Shown one piece after another: positions 1 to 7,658 of a stretch of DNA of 64,000 bases. Numbering within the stretch: the stretch's first letter is position 1; each line of letters begins with the position of its first letter. Under the pieces are notes generated by a model. That model was given only the letters and a program-made list of their open reading frames with translations. It was not told the origin of the DNA and did no database searches. A program made the translations under genes and the position numbers. Source of the DNA: JADJSS01 sp046329815 (lineage in GTDB: Bacteria; Bacteroidota; Bacteroidia; Chitinophagales; JADIYW01); the NCBI GenBank assembly GCA_046329815.1, contig JAXLTY010000001.1, positions 806,001 to 870,000 of the forward strand, written 5' to 3'.

Positions 1-108
1 GCAATAACCGGATTGAAACGAACCTTTTTCATAGCGAACAATATATTTGTTCTCTTTCATGATCGATTCAAGCAAGGTCAACGTTGTAGCATTATATCTG
101 AAAGCCAT
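1..108 (-). CDS. Partial conserved hypothetical protein, N-terminus only
   Basis: Reading leftwards from an ATG at 108, 36 codons stay open to the window edge, so only the N-terminus is present. It begins MAFRYNATTLTLLE and contains YIVRYEKGSFQSGYC. This resembles the start of a small conserved Bacteroidota protein of unknown function (recognition from memory, not searched). The start lies next to a heptamer-repeat tract at 118-146. No function can be given. Confidence 0.5.
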   Translation of the reverse strand, partial: MAFRYNATTLTLLESIMKENKYIVRYEKGSFQSGYC

Positions 109-117
109 GATGTAAAA

Positions 118-146
118 GTAAGAAGTAATGTGTAATAAGTGATAAG
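118..146. repeat. Heptamer repeat tract, GTAATAA type
   Basis: Four consecutive 7-bp units without indels: GTAAGAA, GTAATGT, GTAATAA, then GTGATAA. It sits 10 bp upstream of the start codon of the leftward partial gene. It belongs to the same class of degenerate heptamer tracts seen at many other spacers in this window. Confidence 0.6.
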
Positions 147-214
147 ATTTTTATACACAAACAATAATCTTTCCACATAAAACCTACCTAATCCATAGAG
201 AAATAAAAAAATTG

Positions 215-222
215 TATCTTTA
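215..222 (+). promoter_or_regulatory. Putative -7 promoter box before the Rrf2 gene
   Basis: TATCTTTA matches the Bacteroidota -7 consensus TAnnTTTG at seven of eight positions and lies 29 bp before the ATG at 252. No convincing -33 TTTG was found at the usual distance. Confidence 0.4.
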
Positions 223-251
223 AACATAGATTAAAATTTTTAAACCATAAA

Positions 252-695
252 ATGCTTTCTAAAAAGACAAAATATGCTATAAATGCCTTGGTTTACCTGG
301 CAAAAAAACCGCCAAAAGAACCGGTTTTGATCAGTGAAATTGCTGAACATGAGCACATTCCGAAGAAATTTCTCGAAACAATCTTGCTGGATTTGCGCAA
401 TGCAGGCATTTTAAATTCTAAAAAAGGAAAAGGCGGCGGCTACTATTTAATAAAGAAACCAAGCGAAGTTAATTTGGCTGAAATCATCCGTTATTTTGAC
501 GGTGCGATTGGTTTGTTGCCTTGCGTGACACATAAATATTACGAAAAATGTGAAGAATGCGAAGATGAAGTTACTTGTGGTATTCGCCATGCGTTTTTGC
601 AGATTCGAAATGAAACAGTTGAATTATTGAAAAAAGATACGTTGGAAAAAATTATTAAGAACGAAGAAAAGCTGAAGAAAAATGCTGACAAATGA
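252..695 (+). CDS. Rrf2/IscR-family transcriptional regulator
   Basis: A 147-residue winged-helix repressor of the Rrf2 family. The start MLSKKTKYAINALVYLA is typical; the recognition helix lies around residues 25-50, followed by the glycine-rich wing KKGKGGGYYL near 58-66. The effector region has cysteines at about 91, 100, 103 and 109, so an Fe-S cluster or a redox/sulfur signal is plausible, as in IscR or CymR relatives; the ligand is not shown by sequence alone. The C-terminus is lysine-rich. It overlaps the next gene by 14 bp, so the two are probably co-transcribed. Rrf2 proteins in this phylum often govern cysteine or sulfate assimilation, which may link it to the operator-like motif near 30.2 and 37.0 kb (inference). 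Confidence 0.88.
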   Translation: MLSKKTKYAINALVYLAKKPPKEPVLISEIAEHEHIPKKFLETILLDLRNAGILNSKKGKGGGYYLIKKPSEVNLAEIIRYFDGAIGLLPCVTHKYYEKCEECEDEVTCGIRHAFLQIRNETVELLKKDTLEKIIKNEEKLKKNADK

Positions 696-1341
696 AACGC
701 TGAAATTCCTGAAAGAATTAAGCAAAAACAACAACAAAGAATGGTTTGAAAAAAACCGAAAACGATATGACAATGCACAAACTGAAATCAAAAATTTTAT
801 TGCTGAATGGATAAAAAATTATGGCAAAAAAGATGAAAGTATTGCTCACTTAGATCCAAAAAAATGTATTTTCAGAATTAATCGTGATGTACGTTTTTCT
901 GCTGATAAATCGCCGTACAAAACCAATTTGGGCGCGTATTTAACCAAAGGCGGAAAAAACACCAACCTTGCCGGTTTTTATTTACATATTGAGCCAAATG
1001 GTTGCTTTTTCGGTGCCGGAAATTATATGCCAATGCCGGATCAATTAACCAAAATAAGACAAGAAATTGACTATAATTTTTCAGATTTTAATAAAATCAT
1101 ATCCGCTAAAAAATTTAAAGATCATTTTGGTGAATTAAGTGTAGAAAATAAATTAAAGCGACCGCCAAAAGGTTACGATGAAAACAATGCTGCGATTGAA
1201 TATTTAAAATTAAAAGGTTTTACCGTTTTCAAGAAATTAACAGACGAAGAAATTACATCGAAAGATTTAGTAAAAACAATTACTGAACTTTCTGCCACGG
1301 CAAAACCATTCATTGACTTTTTGAATGCTGCTGTTGAGTAG
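682..1341 (+). CDS. DUF2461 domain protein
   Basis: A 219-residue protein covering one full DUF2461 domain (TIGR02453-like). Family hallmarks visible are an N-terminal NNNKEWFEKNRKRYD segment, FRINRDVRFSADKSPYKTN around residues 63-81, and a YLHIEPNGCFFGAGNY strand near 100-115. The biochemical role of the family is unknown. The ATG lies inside the end of the Rrf2 gene (14-bp overlap, different frame), pointing to translational coupling. No signal peptide or membrane segment is seen, so it is probably cytoplasmic. Confidence 0.85.
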   Translation: MLTNETLKFLKELSKNNNKEWFEKNRKRYDNAQTEIKNFIAEWIKNYGKKDESIAHLDPKKCIFRINRDVRFSADKSPYKTNLGAYLTKGGKNTNLAGFYLHIEPNGCFFGAGNYMPMPDQLTKIRQEIDYNFSDFNKIISAKKFKDHFGELSVENKLKRPPKGYDENNAAIEYLKLKGFTVFKKLTDEEITSKDLVKTITELSATAKPFIDFLNAAVE

Positions 1342-1425
1342 ATTCTTCTTTTACCAAAACCTTAATAAAACATTGTTATCGCACTGATAATAAAATATCT
1401 TTTGGATAATTACTATTTTTGATTT

Positions 1426-2658
1426 ATGGCAAAAGAAGTTTCATTTCCGAAAGAAAAAATCAGGATATTATTGTTAGAAGGTTTGCATCAGTCTGCTTTT
1501 AACGAGTTTCATAAAAAAGGGTACACCACCATCGACAGCTATAAAGAAGCAATGACTGAAGAAGAATTGCTGGCTTGTATCGAAAATTATCACATCATCG
1601 GAATTCGCTCCAAAACTACTTTAACGGCTGCCGTTTTAGAAAAAGCTAAACGATTAATGACCATCGGTTGTTTCTGCATTGGAACCAATCAGGTTGACAT
1701 GAAAAAAGCGACCGAATTAGGCATTCCTGTTTTCAATTCACCCTATTCTAATACGCGTTCTGTTGCTGAATTGATTATTGGAAATTCAATTATGTTGCTA
1801 CGTGGCATTCCGCAAAAAAACAAATACATGCATGAAGGCAACTGGCAAAAAACAGCAAAAAACAGTTACGAATTGCGCGGCAAAACGATAGGTATTGTTG
1901 GTTATGGACATATCGGCACACAGGTTTCTGTGATGGCTGAAAGCATGGGCTTGAAAGTGATTTATTTTGACATAGAACCGAAACTGCCTTTAGGAAATGC
2001 TGATGCCGTTGATACTTTAGAAGAATTGCTGCAAAAATCTGATATTGTTACGCTGCATGTTCCTGCAACGCCGCAAACTAAAAATATGATTGCTGAAAAA
2101 GAATTTGCATTGATGAAAGATGGCGTTATTTTTCAAAATTTATCACGCGGCACTGTTTTAGATATTGATGCTTTGGCAAATGCGGTAAAAAGTGGCAAAG
2201 TTGGCGGCGCAGCAGTTGATGTTTTTCCTGTTGAACCAAAACAAAACGGACCTGGTTTTACATCGCCGTTAGTTGGCTTAGACAGTATCATTTTAACACC
2301 ACATGTTGGCGGCTCCACACAAGAAGCACAGGAAAATATTGGTGCTGAAGTTGGCGTAAAACTTACCGGATTCTTAGATAACGGAAGTACGTTAGGTTCT
2401 TTATCTGTTCCTGAGATCAGCTTATCCATTCAGCAAAATACACGACGTGTATTGCATATTCACCATAATGTTCCTGGCGTTTTAAGTGAAATCAACTCTA
2501 CACTTTCCAAACATGATGTCAATATTTTAGCACAATATTTAAAAACCAACGAAACGATTGGTTATGTAGTTTTAGATGTGGATGCTAATGCTGATTTGGA
2601 AATGATGGAAGATCTTAAAAAAGTGAAAAATACAATTAAAGCACGAATACTTTATTAA
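1426..2658 (+). CDS. serA: D-3-phosphoglycerate dehydrogenase
   Basis: Catalyses NAD-dependent oxidation of 3-phosphoglycerate, the first committed step of serine synthesis. The 410-residue length equals the E. coli SerA type, with a C-terminal ACT domain (about 335-410) likely to bind serine for feedback control. Visible motifs are the Rossmann loop GYGHIGTQ near 160, the catalytic Arg in LSRGTVLD, the Glu in DVFPVEP and the His in PHVGGST. It stands alone, with no serB or serC nearby, and ends 2 bp from the convergent universal stress gene. A TATTTTTG resembling a -7 box lies only 5 bp before the ATG and is not counted as a promoter. Confidence 0.96.
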   Translation: MAKEVSFPKEKIRILLLEGLHQSAFNEFHKKGYTTIDSYKEAMTEEELLACIENYHIIGIRSKTTLTAAVLEKAKRLMTIGCFCIGTNQVDMKKATELGIPVFNSPYSNTRSVAELIIGNSIMLLRGIPQKNKYMHEGNWQKTAKNSYELRGKTIGIVGYGHIGTQVSVMAESMGLKVIYFDIEPKLPLGNADAVDTLEELLQKSDIVTLHVPATPQTKNMIAEKEFALMKDGVIFQNLSRGTVLDIDALANAVKSGKVGGAAVDVFPVEPKQNGPGFTSPLVGLDSIILTPHVGGSTQEAQENIGAEVGVKLTGFLDNGSTLGSLSVPEISLSIQQNTRRVLHIHHNVPGVLSEINSTLSKHDVNILAQYLKTNETIGYVVLDVDANADLEMMEDLKKVKNTIKARILY

Positions 2659-2660
2659 TG

Positions 2661-3488
2661 TTAAACATTTCTGTGATACACTAATAATGGAATCTTTGAT
2701 TGCATTGCCATTATCTTTGTATTGCTCTTAACAAATAACCGTTCCAAAATTGTTTTCTTTTTAGTGGACATTACCACTAAATCTATTTGGGTCTGTTCTA
2801 AATACAGATCGATTCCTTGTTTAACATCTGCTGCAGTTACACTATCAATAACCAATTGATCTGCACCAAATGCTGTCGTTAATCTTGTCATTAATTTTTC
2901 ATCAACCGGCTCAAAGAAAAAGCCAGTGTTTATATTTAATAGACTTAAATTACGAACACCGATTTCCTTTGAAAGTGAAAATAATGCATCTAAAACCTCA
3001 ATATCATCATCTTTCAACTCATCCAAATAGACGATTGATTTAAATCCATCGAAAACGCAATCTTTTGGCACAAGCAGGACAGGTATATTCACTCGCATCA
3101 ACACGGCACTGGCATTGCTGCCAATTATTTTATTTACCAGGTTACCATCGCCGGTCGTGCCCATTATCAGCAAATCGAATGAATTCTTATGTGTAATCGA
3201 AATAATTTCATCTGTAACCGAACCCATTTCTACTGTTACTTCAACAATAAATCCATCAGCTTCCAGGTTTTTTTTAAGTGCTGCCGCTTCCTTTTCGGCT
3301 GAAATTCTAACATCATCAATAATTTGAGGCGGAATAATTGCATCCATATTATTGTACAGTGTCACCGGAATGTTATACACATGAAATACATGAATACAAG
3401 CATTTGACTTTTGTGCAATATATCTTACTACATTTAATGCTTTTTCTGATGTTTCTGAAAAATCTGTTGGAAATAAGATGGTTTTCAT
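2661..3488 (-). CDS. Universal stress protein with two Usp domains
   Basis: Tandem UspA-type protein of 275 residues, using the ATG at 3488 (MKTILFPTDFSETS, the canonical family start). An upstream in-frame ATG at 3569 would add 27 residues that do not look like Usp. The first domain keeps the ATP-binding pattern G-x2-G-x9-G-S (in MGTTGDGNLVNKIIGS). The second domain is degenerate at this position (MSTKKKTILERLF). Two-domain Usp proteins are usually ATP-binding stress or redox-response factors. The upstream region contains a 10-bp inverted repeat and a TGAT-N4-ATCA palindrome that could be Crp/Fnr-like operators (inference). Confidence 0.9.
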   Translation of the reverse strand: MKTILFPTDFSETSEKALNVVRYIAQKSNACIHVFHVYNIPVTLYNNMDAIIPPQIIDDVRISAEKEAAALKKNLEADGFIVEVTVEMGSVTDEIISITHKNSFDLLIMGTTGDGNLVNKIIGSNASAVLMRVNIPVLLVPKDCVFDGFKSIVYLDELKDDDIEVLDALFSLSKEIGVRNLSLLNINTGFFFEPVDEKLMTRLTTAFGADQLVIDSVTAADVKQGIDLYLEQTQIDLVVMSTKKKTILERLFVKSNTKIMAMQSKIPLLVYHRNV

Positions 3489-3572
3489 ATACTGTTTTTT
3501 ATTACTTTCTGTTAAAGAATTTTGTTGCTCTGAAAAACCGGAATCATTTGGTGTTAAATTGGATTTCATGTA

Positions 3573-3604
3573 AAATGTTTATTCAAATTTTGTCATAAAC
3601 ATTT
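3573..3604. promoter_or_regulatory. Perfect inverted repeat upstream of the Usp gene
   Basis: AAATGTTTAT at 3573-3582 and its exact complement ATAAACATTT at 3595-3604, separated by 12 bp. No T-run follows, and the location upstream of two divergent genes favours an operator over a terminator. It would overlap the longer alternative N-terminus region of the Usp mRNA. Confidence 0.45.
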
Positions 3605-3614
3605 ATAAATTCAA

Positions 3615-3626
3615 TGATATATATCA
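3615..3626. promoter_or_regulatory. Possible Crp/Fnr-like palindrome TGAT-N4-ATCA
   Basis: A 12-bp perfect palindrome with TGAT and ATCA half-sites around ATAT, in the divergent spacer between the Usp gene and the amine oxidase gene. The half-sites match the core of the Fnr-type consensus TTGAT-N4-ATCAA but lack the outer T and A. AT-rich chance is possible. Confidence 0.25.
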
Positions 3627-3821
3627 CCTATGCGCCTGATTTTTCACATCAATTGATCTTTCACATAGATAAAGTACTTGAAAAAATATGTTGTTGCGCT
3701 CAAGCATTTTTATATCTAAAATTCTATTAAAGCAGTTTTATTTATCTTGCTTTTTCTTTCAAAAATTAATATTCCACTTTACAAAAAATCCGTACATTTA
3801 ATTTAACCAAAAATAAACTGT

Positions 3822-5420
3822 ATGAAAAATCCGAAAACTCCATTTATGCGCATGCTGCGCAAGCTTGCAAACGTTCATCAAATCAGTAAAGAAACAGGCA
3901 TTCCAGAAATTGAATTAATGAATCCTGAACATCCGATTTATACCAGAAGAAACTTTTTAGAAACTACCGCAAAAGCAGGCATTGCCGTTAGTGTTTTAGG
4001 TTCGATTCCGTTTATGATTTCGTGTAAAACATCGACTGATAAAACAGACAATACTACAACAGAACAAAAACCGGTTTTAACCAATAAAAAATATTCTATT
4101 GCAATCATTGGCGGCGGCATTGCCGGATTGCTGGCTTGTCATACATTGAAAAAAAGTGGCATTGCTTCTACTGTGTATGAAGCATCTAACAGAACAGGCG
4201 GACGAATGTTATCTGCACAAAACGCAATGGGCGCCGGTTTAGTTACTGAATTTGGTGGCGAATATTTAGACACAACGCATGTGCTGATGTTTGAATTGAT
4301 GAAAGAATTTGGTTTGGAAACATTAGATACGCTACCCAGTTTGAATGGTTTGGTGATTGATGATATTTTCATCGAAGGTAAACATCATACTTTGGCTGAA
4401 ACCATCAAAGAATTCAATAAGATCAGCAAAAAAATTGCAGCTGATTTAGAAAAAATCGGCGACAACTATGAGGTTGGTTCTTACGCTGATACTTTAGATA
4501 AAAAATCGATCGACGAATATTTAGTTAGCATTGGTTGTACCGGTTGGTTCAAGAAATTTATTCAGGTTGCCTACACCAGCGAATTTGGATGCAGTTCTGC
4601 AGAATTATCATCGCTGAATTTAATTACGTTTATAGATACCGATACCAGCAAAGGTGAGTTCAAATATTTTGGCGACAGCGATGAGCGTTATAAAGTAAAA
4701 GGCGGCAACCAGCAAGTAGTTGACAAGTTAGCGTATGCGAACAAAGACAGCATCTTAAAAGAACACAAACTAACGAAAGTTGCGAAAGAAGGCAATGCTT
4801 ACAAACTAACTTTTGAGAACGGCAAAGAAGCGGTTGCTGATTATGTAATCATGACAATTCCTTTTACGTTGCTGCGTGATGTGGAACTGGCCATCGACAT
4901 GCCTGTTGAAAAGAAAAATGCGATCGCAAAACTAAGTTATGGTACCAATGCTAAAATGATGTTCGGCATGAACAAACGCTTATGGCGCGACACTGGTTTT
5001 GGTGGTTATTTGTTTAATGAAACGATACAAAACGGCTGGGACAACTCACTGGCGCAGTTAGATAATAAAGGTTACGGTGGCTATACTGTTTTCTTAGGCG
5101 GCGCTGAAGGAACCAATATGAATAAAGATCAATATGATAAATATTTGAGCGCATTAGACAAAGCATATCCAGGTGCGAAAGCGGCACATAATGGTAAAAA
5201 AGCGATTATGCACTGGCCAACGCAGCCATTTGTGAAAGGCAGTTATGCCTGTTTCAAAAAAGGTGATATCATTAACGTGATGCCGCATATCGCAACACCG
5301 GTTGACAATATGTATTTCGCCGGTGAACATTGCAGTGTCGATTTTCAAGGATTTATGGAAGGCGGCGCTGAAACAGGAAAAAAAGCGGCTGAAGAAATTT
5401 TGAAAAAAATTACTGCTTAG
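3822..5420 (+). CDS. Exported FAD-dependent flavin amine oxidase
   Basis: A 532-residue member of the flavin-containing amine oxidoreductase family. A twin-arginine motif (TRRNFLETTAKAG, about residues 41-53) precedes a hydrophobic stretch ending in a possible lipobox (FMISC), so Tat export with lipid anchoring is likely. The dinucleotide loop IIGGGIAGL lies near residue 95, followed by YEASNRTGGRM. The C-terminal FAD signature is MYFAGEHCSVDFQGFMEGG. The oxidised amine is not predictable. About 40 residues precede the Tat motif, which is long but usual for some Bacteroidota Tat substrates. It ends before a hairpin shared with the convergent DUF1295 gene. Confidence 0.85.
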   Translation: MKNPKTPFMRMLRKLANVHQISKETGIPEIELMNPEHPIYTRRNFLETTAKAGIAVSVLGSIPFMISCKTSTDKTDNTTTEQKPVLTNKKYSIAIIGGGIAGLLACHTLKKSGIASTVYEASNRTGGRMLSAQNAMGAGLVTEFGGEYLDTTHVLMFELMKEFGLETLDTLPSLNGLVIDDIFIEGKHHTLAETIKEFNKISKKIAADLEKIGDNYEVGSYADTLDKKSIDEYLVSIGCTGWFKKFIQVAYTSEFGCSSAELSSLNLITFIDTDTSKGEFKYFGDSDERYKVKGGNQQVVDKLAYANKDSILKEHKLTKVAKEGNAYKLTFENGKEAVADYVIMTIPFTLLRDVELAIDMPVEKKNAIAKLSYGTNAKMMFGMNKRLWRDTGFGGYLFNETIQNGWDNSLAQLDNKGYGGYTVFLGGAEGTNMNKDQYDKYLSALDKAYPGAKAAHNGKKAIMHWPTQPFVKGSYACFKKGDIINVMPHIATPVDNMYFAGEHCSVDFQGFMEGGAETGKKAAEEILKKITA

Positions 5421-5442
5421 AAAATTATTAATTAAAATAATA

Positions 5443-5473
5443 AAGGTCAGATAAAGTTTGTCTGACCCTTTTT
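5443..5473. terminator. Bidirectional terminator between convergent genes
   Basis: GGTCAGA at 5445-5451 pairs with TCTGACC at 5461-5467, followed by CTTTTT. On the other strand the stem is followed by TTTATTATT. It serves the amine oxidase gene and the convergent DUF1295 gene. Confidence 0.7.
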
Positions 5474-5486
5474 ATTGTGATTTAGC

Positions 5487-6284
5487 TTACCAAAATTTCG
5501 GTAAAAATGCAGAAGTATTTTGGATATAATTTTGGTATTCAATGTTGTCTTTGTATTTGCTTTCCAGCATAGGCACACCTGATACTTTGGTGAGCAACCA
5601 TGTTAATGTAATTGGTGAAATAATGCCTATCAATGTTTGAATAGGATGAAAAAAATTAATGGAAATTATCCAAATCGACCACCACATTAATGCTTCGCCG
5701 AAATAGTTTGGATGGCGCGTGTATTTCCACAAACCTGTCGTCAGAATTTTACCTTTATTTTCAGGATTCTTTTTGAATTGTGATTTTTGATAATCGCCAA
5801 CAGATTCAAAAATAAAACCAATCAGCCATAAAAAAATTCCAAAATAAGTAAGGTTAGAAATTGGTGTAAAATATTGATTCGAATGAATTATCGGCAACGC
5901 AATAATAAACATAAAAATGCCTTGCAATAAAAAAACCTGAAGCAAAGCGCCGAGCCATTGCGGAATATTTTTCTTCGTCCATAATTTCCTGAAATTGACA
6001 TAACGCCAGTCTTCCGGTTGATTCCAGTTTTTGACCAAAATATGCAATGCTAATCGAAAACCCCAAATAAAAACCAAATAATGTATAATGGTAGCAGTTG
6101 TGGTAACGCCACGAACACCTTGTAAATAAGGTTCTGCACTCATTTCAAAAATAAAAGCGAGCAAGCAAAAACCCAAACCCCAGAAAATATCGACAATGCT
6201 GTTATTTTTCAGCATTTGCGCAATCACGAAAACAATACTCATAAAAATGAGAATAATAGAAAGTGGTGCAAGGTATATTTGCAT
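5487..6284 (-). CDS. DUF1295 integral membrane protein, steroid 5-alpha-reductase-like
   Basis: A 265-residue protein with about six or seven hydrophobic segments. The C-terminal half has the DUF1295 / isoprenylcysteine methyltransferase-like signature: a KKNPENKGKILTTGLWKY segment, then TRHPNYFGEALMWW, around residues 175-205. Members are membrane enzymes of the steroid-reductase fold, but the substrate here is unknown. The start codon lies 3 bp downstream of the stop of sucB on the same strand, so it is probably the last gene of the sucA-sucB transcript. No metabolic link to 2-oxoglutarate dehydrogenase is evident. Confidence 0.85.
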   Translation of the reverse strand: MQIYLAPLSIILIFMSIVFVIAQMLKNNSIVDIFWGLGFCLLAFIFEMSAEPYLQGVRGVTTTATIIHYLVFIWGFRLALHILVKNWNQPEDWRYVNFRKLWTKKNIPQWLGALLQVFLLQGIFMFIIALPIIHSNQYFTPISNLTYFGIFLWLIGFIFESVGDYQKSQFKKNPENKGKILTTGLWKYTRHPNYFGEALMWWSIWIISINFFHPIQTLIGIISPITLTWLLTKVSGVPMLESKYKDNIEYQNYIQNTSAFLPKFW

Positions 6285-6287
6285 ATT

Positions 6288-7607
6288 TTAGATTTCTAAC
6301 AACGCTTTCACAGGATCAACGCCAACCAGCATTTTTTCAGGATTTTCCAGATAATCTTTTACAGATACTAAGAAACCAACGCTTTCTTTACCATCTACAA
6401 TTCGATGATCGTAAGATAATGCCAAATACATCATTGGTCTTATTTCTACTTTTCCGTTGATGGCCATCGGTCGATCCTGGATCTTATGCATACCTAAAAT
6501 GGCACTTTGCGGTTGGTTGATAATTGGTGTTGACATCAACGAACCGAACACACCACCGTTTGTAATGGTGAAGGTACCACCTTCCATATCCTGCATCGAC
6601 AAATTACCATCTCTACCAAGCAATGCTAAGCGTTTGACCTCTTTTTCAATTTCAGCGAAGTTTAAGCTTTCTGCATTTCTGATCACCGGAACCACCAAAC
6701 CTTTTGGTGTAGAAACCGCAATGGAAATATCGCAGAAATCGTGGTAGATAATATTTTCATCGTCGATGTATGCATTGATTGCAGGAAATTTTTGCAGCGA
6801 CAACGCACATGCTTTTGTAAAGAACGACATAAAACCTAAACCGATTGCATTCTTTTCTTCAAACGCTTTTTTATACGTTTCGCGAATCTGATTGATGCGC
6901 GTCATATCCACTTCATTAAAAGTAGTCAACATCGCTGTTTCATTTTTCACTGCTACCAAACGACGCGAAATCGTTTTACGCATGCGCGACATTTTTTCAA
7001 TTTTTTCGCTGCGCGAAAAGTTATTCGTTATAGGTTGTATGTTATTAGTAACATTTGTTGTTTTTGTTTCTTCTTTCTTTTCTATAGTTTTTTCTAACGA
7101 CTCACGGCTTACGACTTGCGACTTTAAAGCATCTTCTTTCGTGATTCTTCCATCAACACCTGTTCCTTGCACATCTTTATTTTCTACACCTTTTTCGTCT
7201 AATATTTTTTGTGCCGCTGGTGATGCTGTTCCGGTTGCATACGTTGTTTTGTCATTGGTCAATTGTGATTGGTCATTAGTTTCTTTTATTTCAGTTTTAG
7301 TTTCTTCAACCGTTGCTTTTTCGTTTTCTATTGACTGTTGACTATTGACCAATGACTTTTCAGATGCTCCATCTGTATCAATATAGGCAACCACTTCACC
7401 AATTTTGATGTCATCGCCTTCTTTGGCAACTAAAGTGATTGTTCCTGCAACTTCTGCAGGCAGTTCAAAGGTGGCTTTATCAGATTCAAACTCACCTAAT
7501 GGCTGATCAATTTTTACAACATCGCCATCTTTTACTAACCAAGATGCCAGTGTTACTTCTGTTACCGATTCTCCTACGGTTGGTACTTTTATTTCTATTT
7601 TGCTCAT
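6288..7607 (-). CDS. sucB: 2-oxoglutarate dehydrogenase E2, dihydrolipoamide succinyltransferase
   Basis: Transfers succinyl groups to CoA in the 2-oxoglutarate dehydrogenase complex. It has 439 residues: a lipoyl domain 1-77 with the lipoylated Lys44 in FESDKATFE, an E3-binding domain about 128-162 (SPAAQKILDE, GTGVDGRITKED), and a catalytic domain from about 205 with SYDHRIVDG near 398-406, whose His and Asp are catalytic. Odd feature: the two flexible linkers contain four translated tracts of degenerate 7-bp repeats (7021-7048, 7093-7127, 7252-7279, 7328-7355), giving Ser/Asn/Gln-rich peptides such as LVNSQQSIEN instead of the usual Ala/Pro-rich linker. Gene order is sucA, sucB, DUF1295 gene. 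Confidence 0.96.
   Translation of the reverse strand: MSKIEIKVPTVGESVTEVTLASWLVKDGDVVKIDQPLGEFESDKATFELPAEVAGTITLVAKEGDDIKIGEVVAYIDTDGASEKSLVNSQQSIENEKATVEETKTEIKETNDQSQLTNDKTTYATGTASPAAQKILDEKGVENKDVQGTGVDGRITKEDALKSQVVSRESLEKTIEKKEETKTTNVTNNIQPITNNFSRSEKIEKMSRMRKTISRRLVAVKNETAMLTTFNEVDMTRINQIRETYKKAFEEKNAIGLGFMSFFTKACALSLQKFPAINAYIDDENIIYHDFCDISIAVSTPKGLVVPVIRNAESLNFAEIEKEVKRLALLGRDGNLSMQDMEGGTFTITNGGVFGSLMSTPIINQPQSAILGMHKIQDRPMAINGKVEIRPMMYLALSYDHRIVDGKESVGFLVSVKDYLENPEKMLVGVDPVKALLEI
7021..7048. repeat. Heptamer tract inside sucB, TTATnnG type
   Basis: Four 7-bp units (TTATTCG, TTATAGG, TTGTATG, then TTATTAG) in register, translated on the minus strand in the linker between the E3-binding and catalytic domains (NNIQPITNN). 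The opposite-strand unit CTATAAC recurs in the tract upstream of truA at 50595-50629. Confidence 0.6.
7093..7127. repeat. Heptamer tract inside sucB, ACTCACG type
   Basis: Five 7-bp units without indels: TCTAACG, ACTCACG, GCTTACG, then ACTTGCG and ACTTTAA. It is translated as SQVVSRESL just after the E3-binding domain. The same unit family occurs in pabB (39530-39564) and upstream of the 61-kb hypothetical gene (61644-61667). Confidence 0.65.
7252..7279. repeat. Heptamer tract inside sucB, TCATTGG type
   Basis: Four units in register: TCATTGG, TCAATTG, TGATTGG and TCATTAG. It is translated as NDQSQLTND in the linker between the lipoyl and E3-binding domains. Confidence 0.6.
7328..7355. repeat. 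Heptamer tract inside sucB, CTATTGA type
   Basis: Four units in register: CTATTGA, CTGTTGA, CTATTGA again, then CCAATGA. It is translated as LVNSQQSIEN directly after the lipoyl domain. The unit is the reverse complement of the TAGTCAA family found at the lpxH stop codon (49271-49305), apart from phase. Confidence 0.65.
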
Positions 7608-7658
7608 TTTTTAGATTGTTAGATGTTTTGATTCAAAATGTTTAGACAAATCTTTTAC

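Noticed and set aside
1414..1421. TATTTTTG as a -7 box for serA
   Set aside because: It ends 4 bp before the ATG and would need a leaderless mRNA; AT-rich chance match more likely.
6892..7341. 149-codon frame on the plus strand opposite sucB
   Set aside because: It is antisense to the sucB linker and has the hydrophobic look of reversed Ser/Thr/Lys codons; sucB explains the region.
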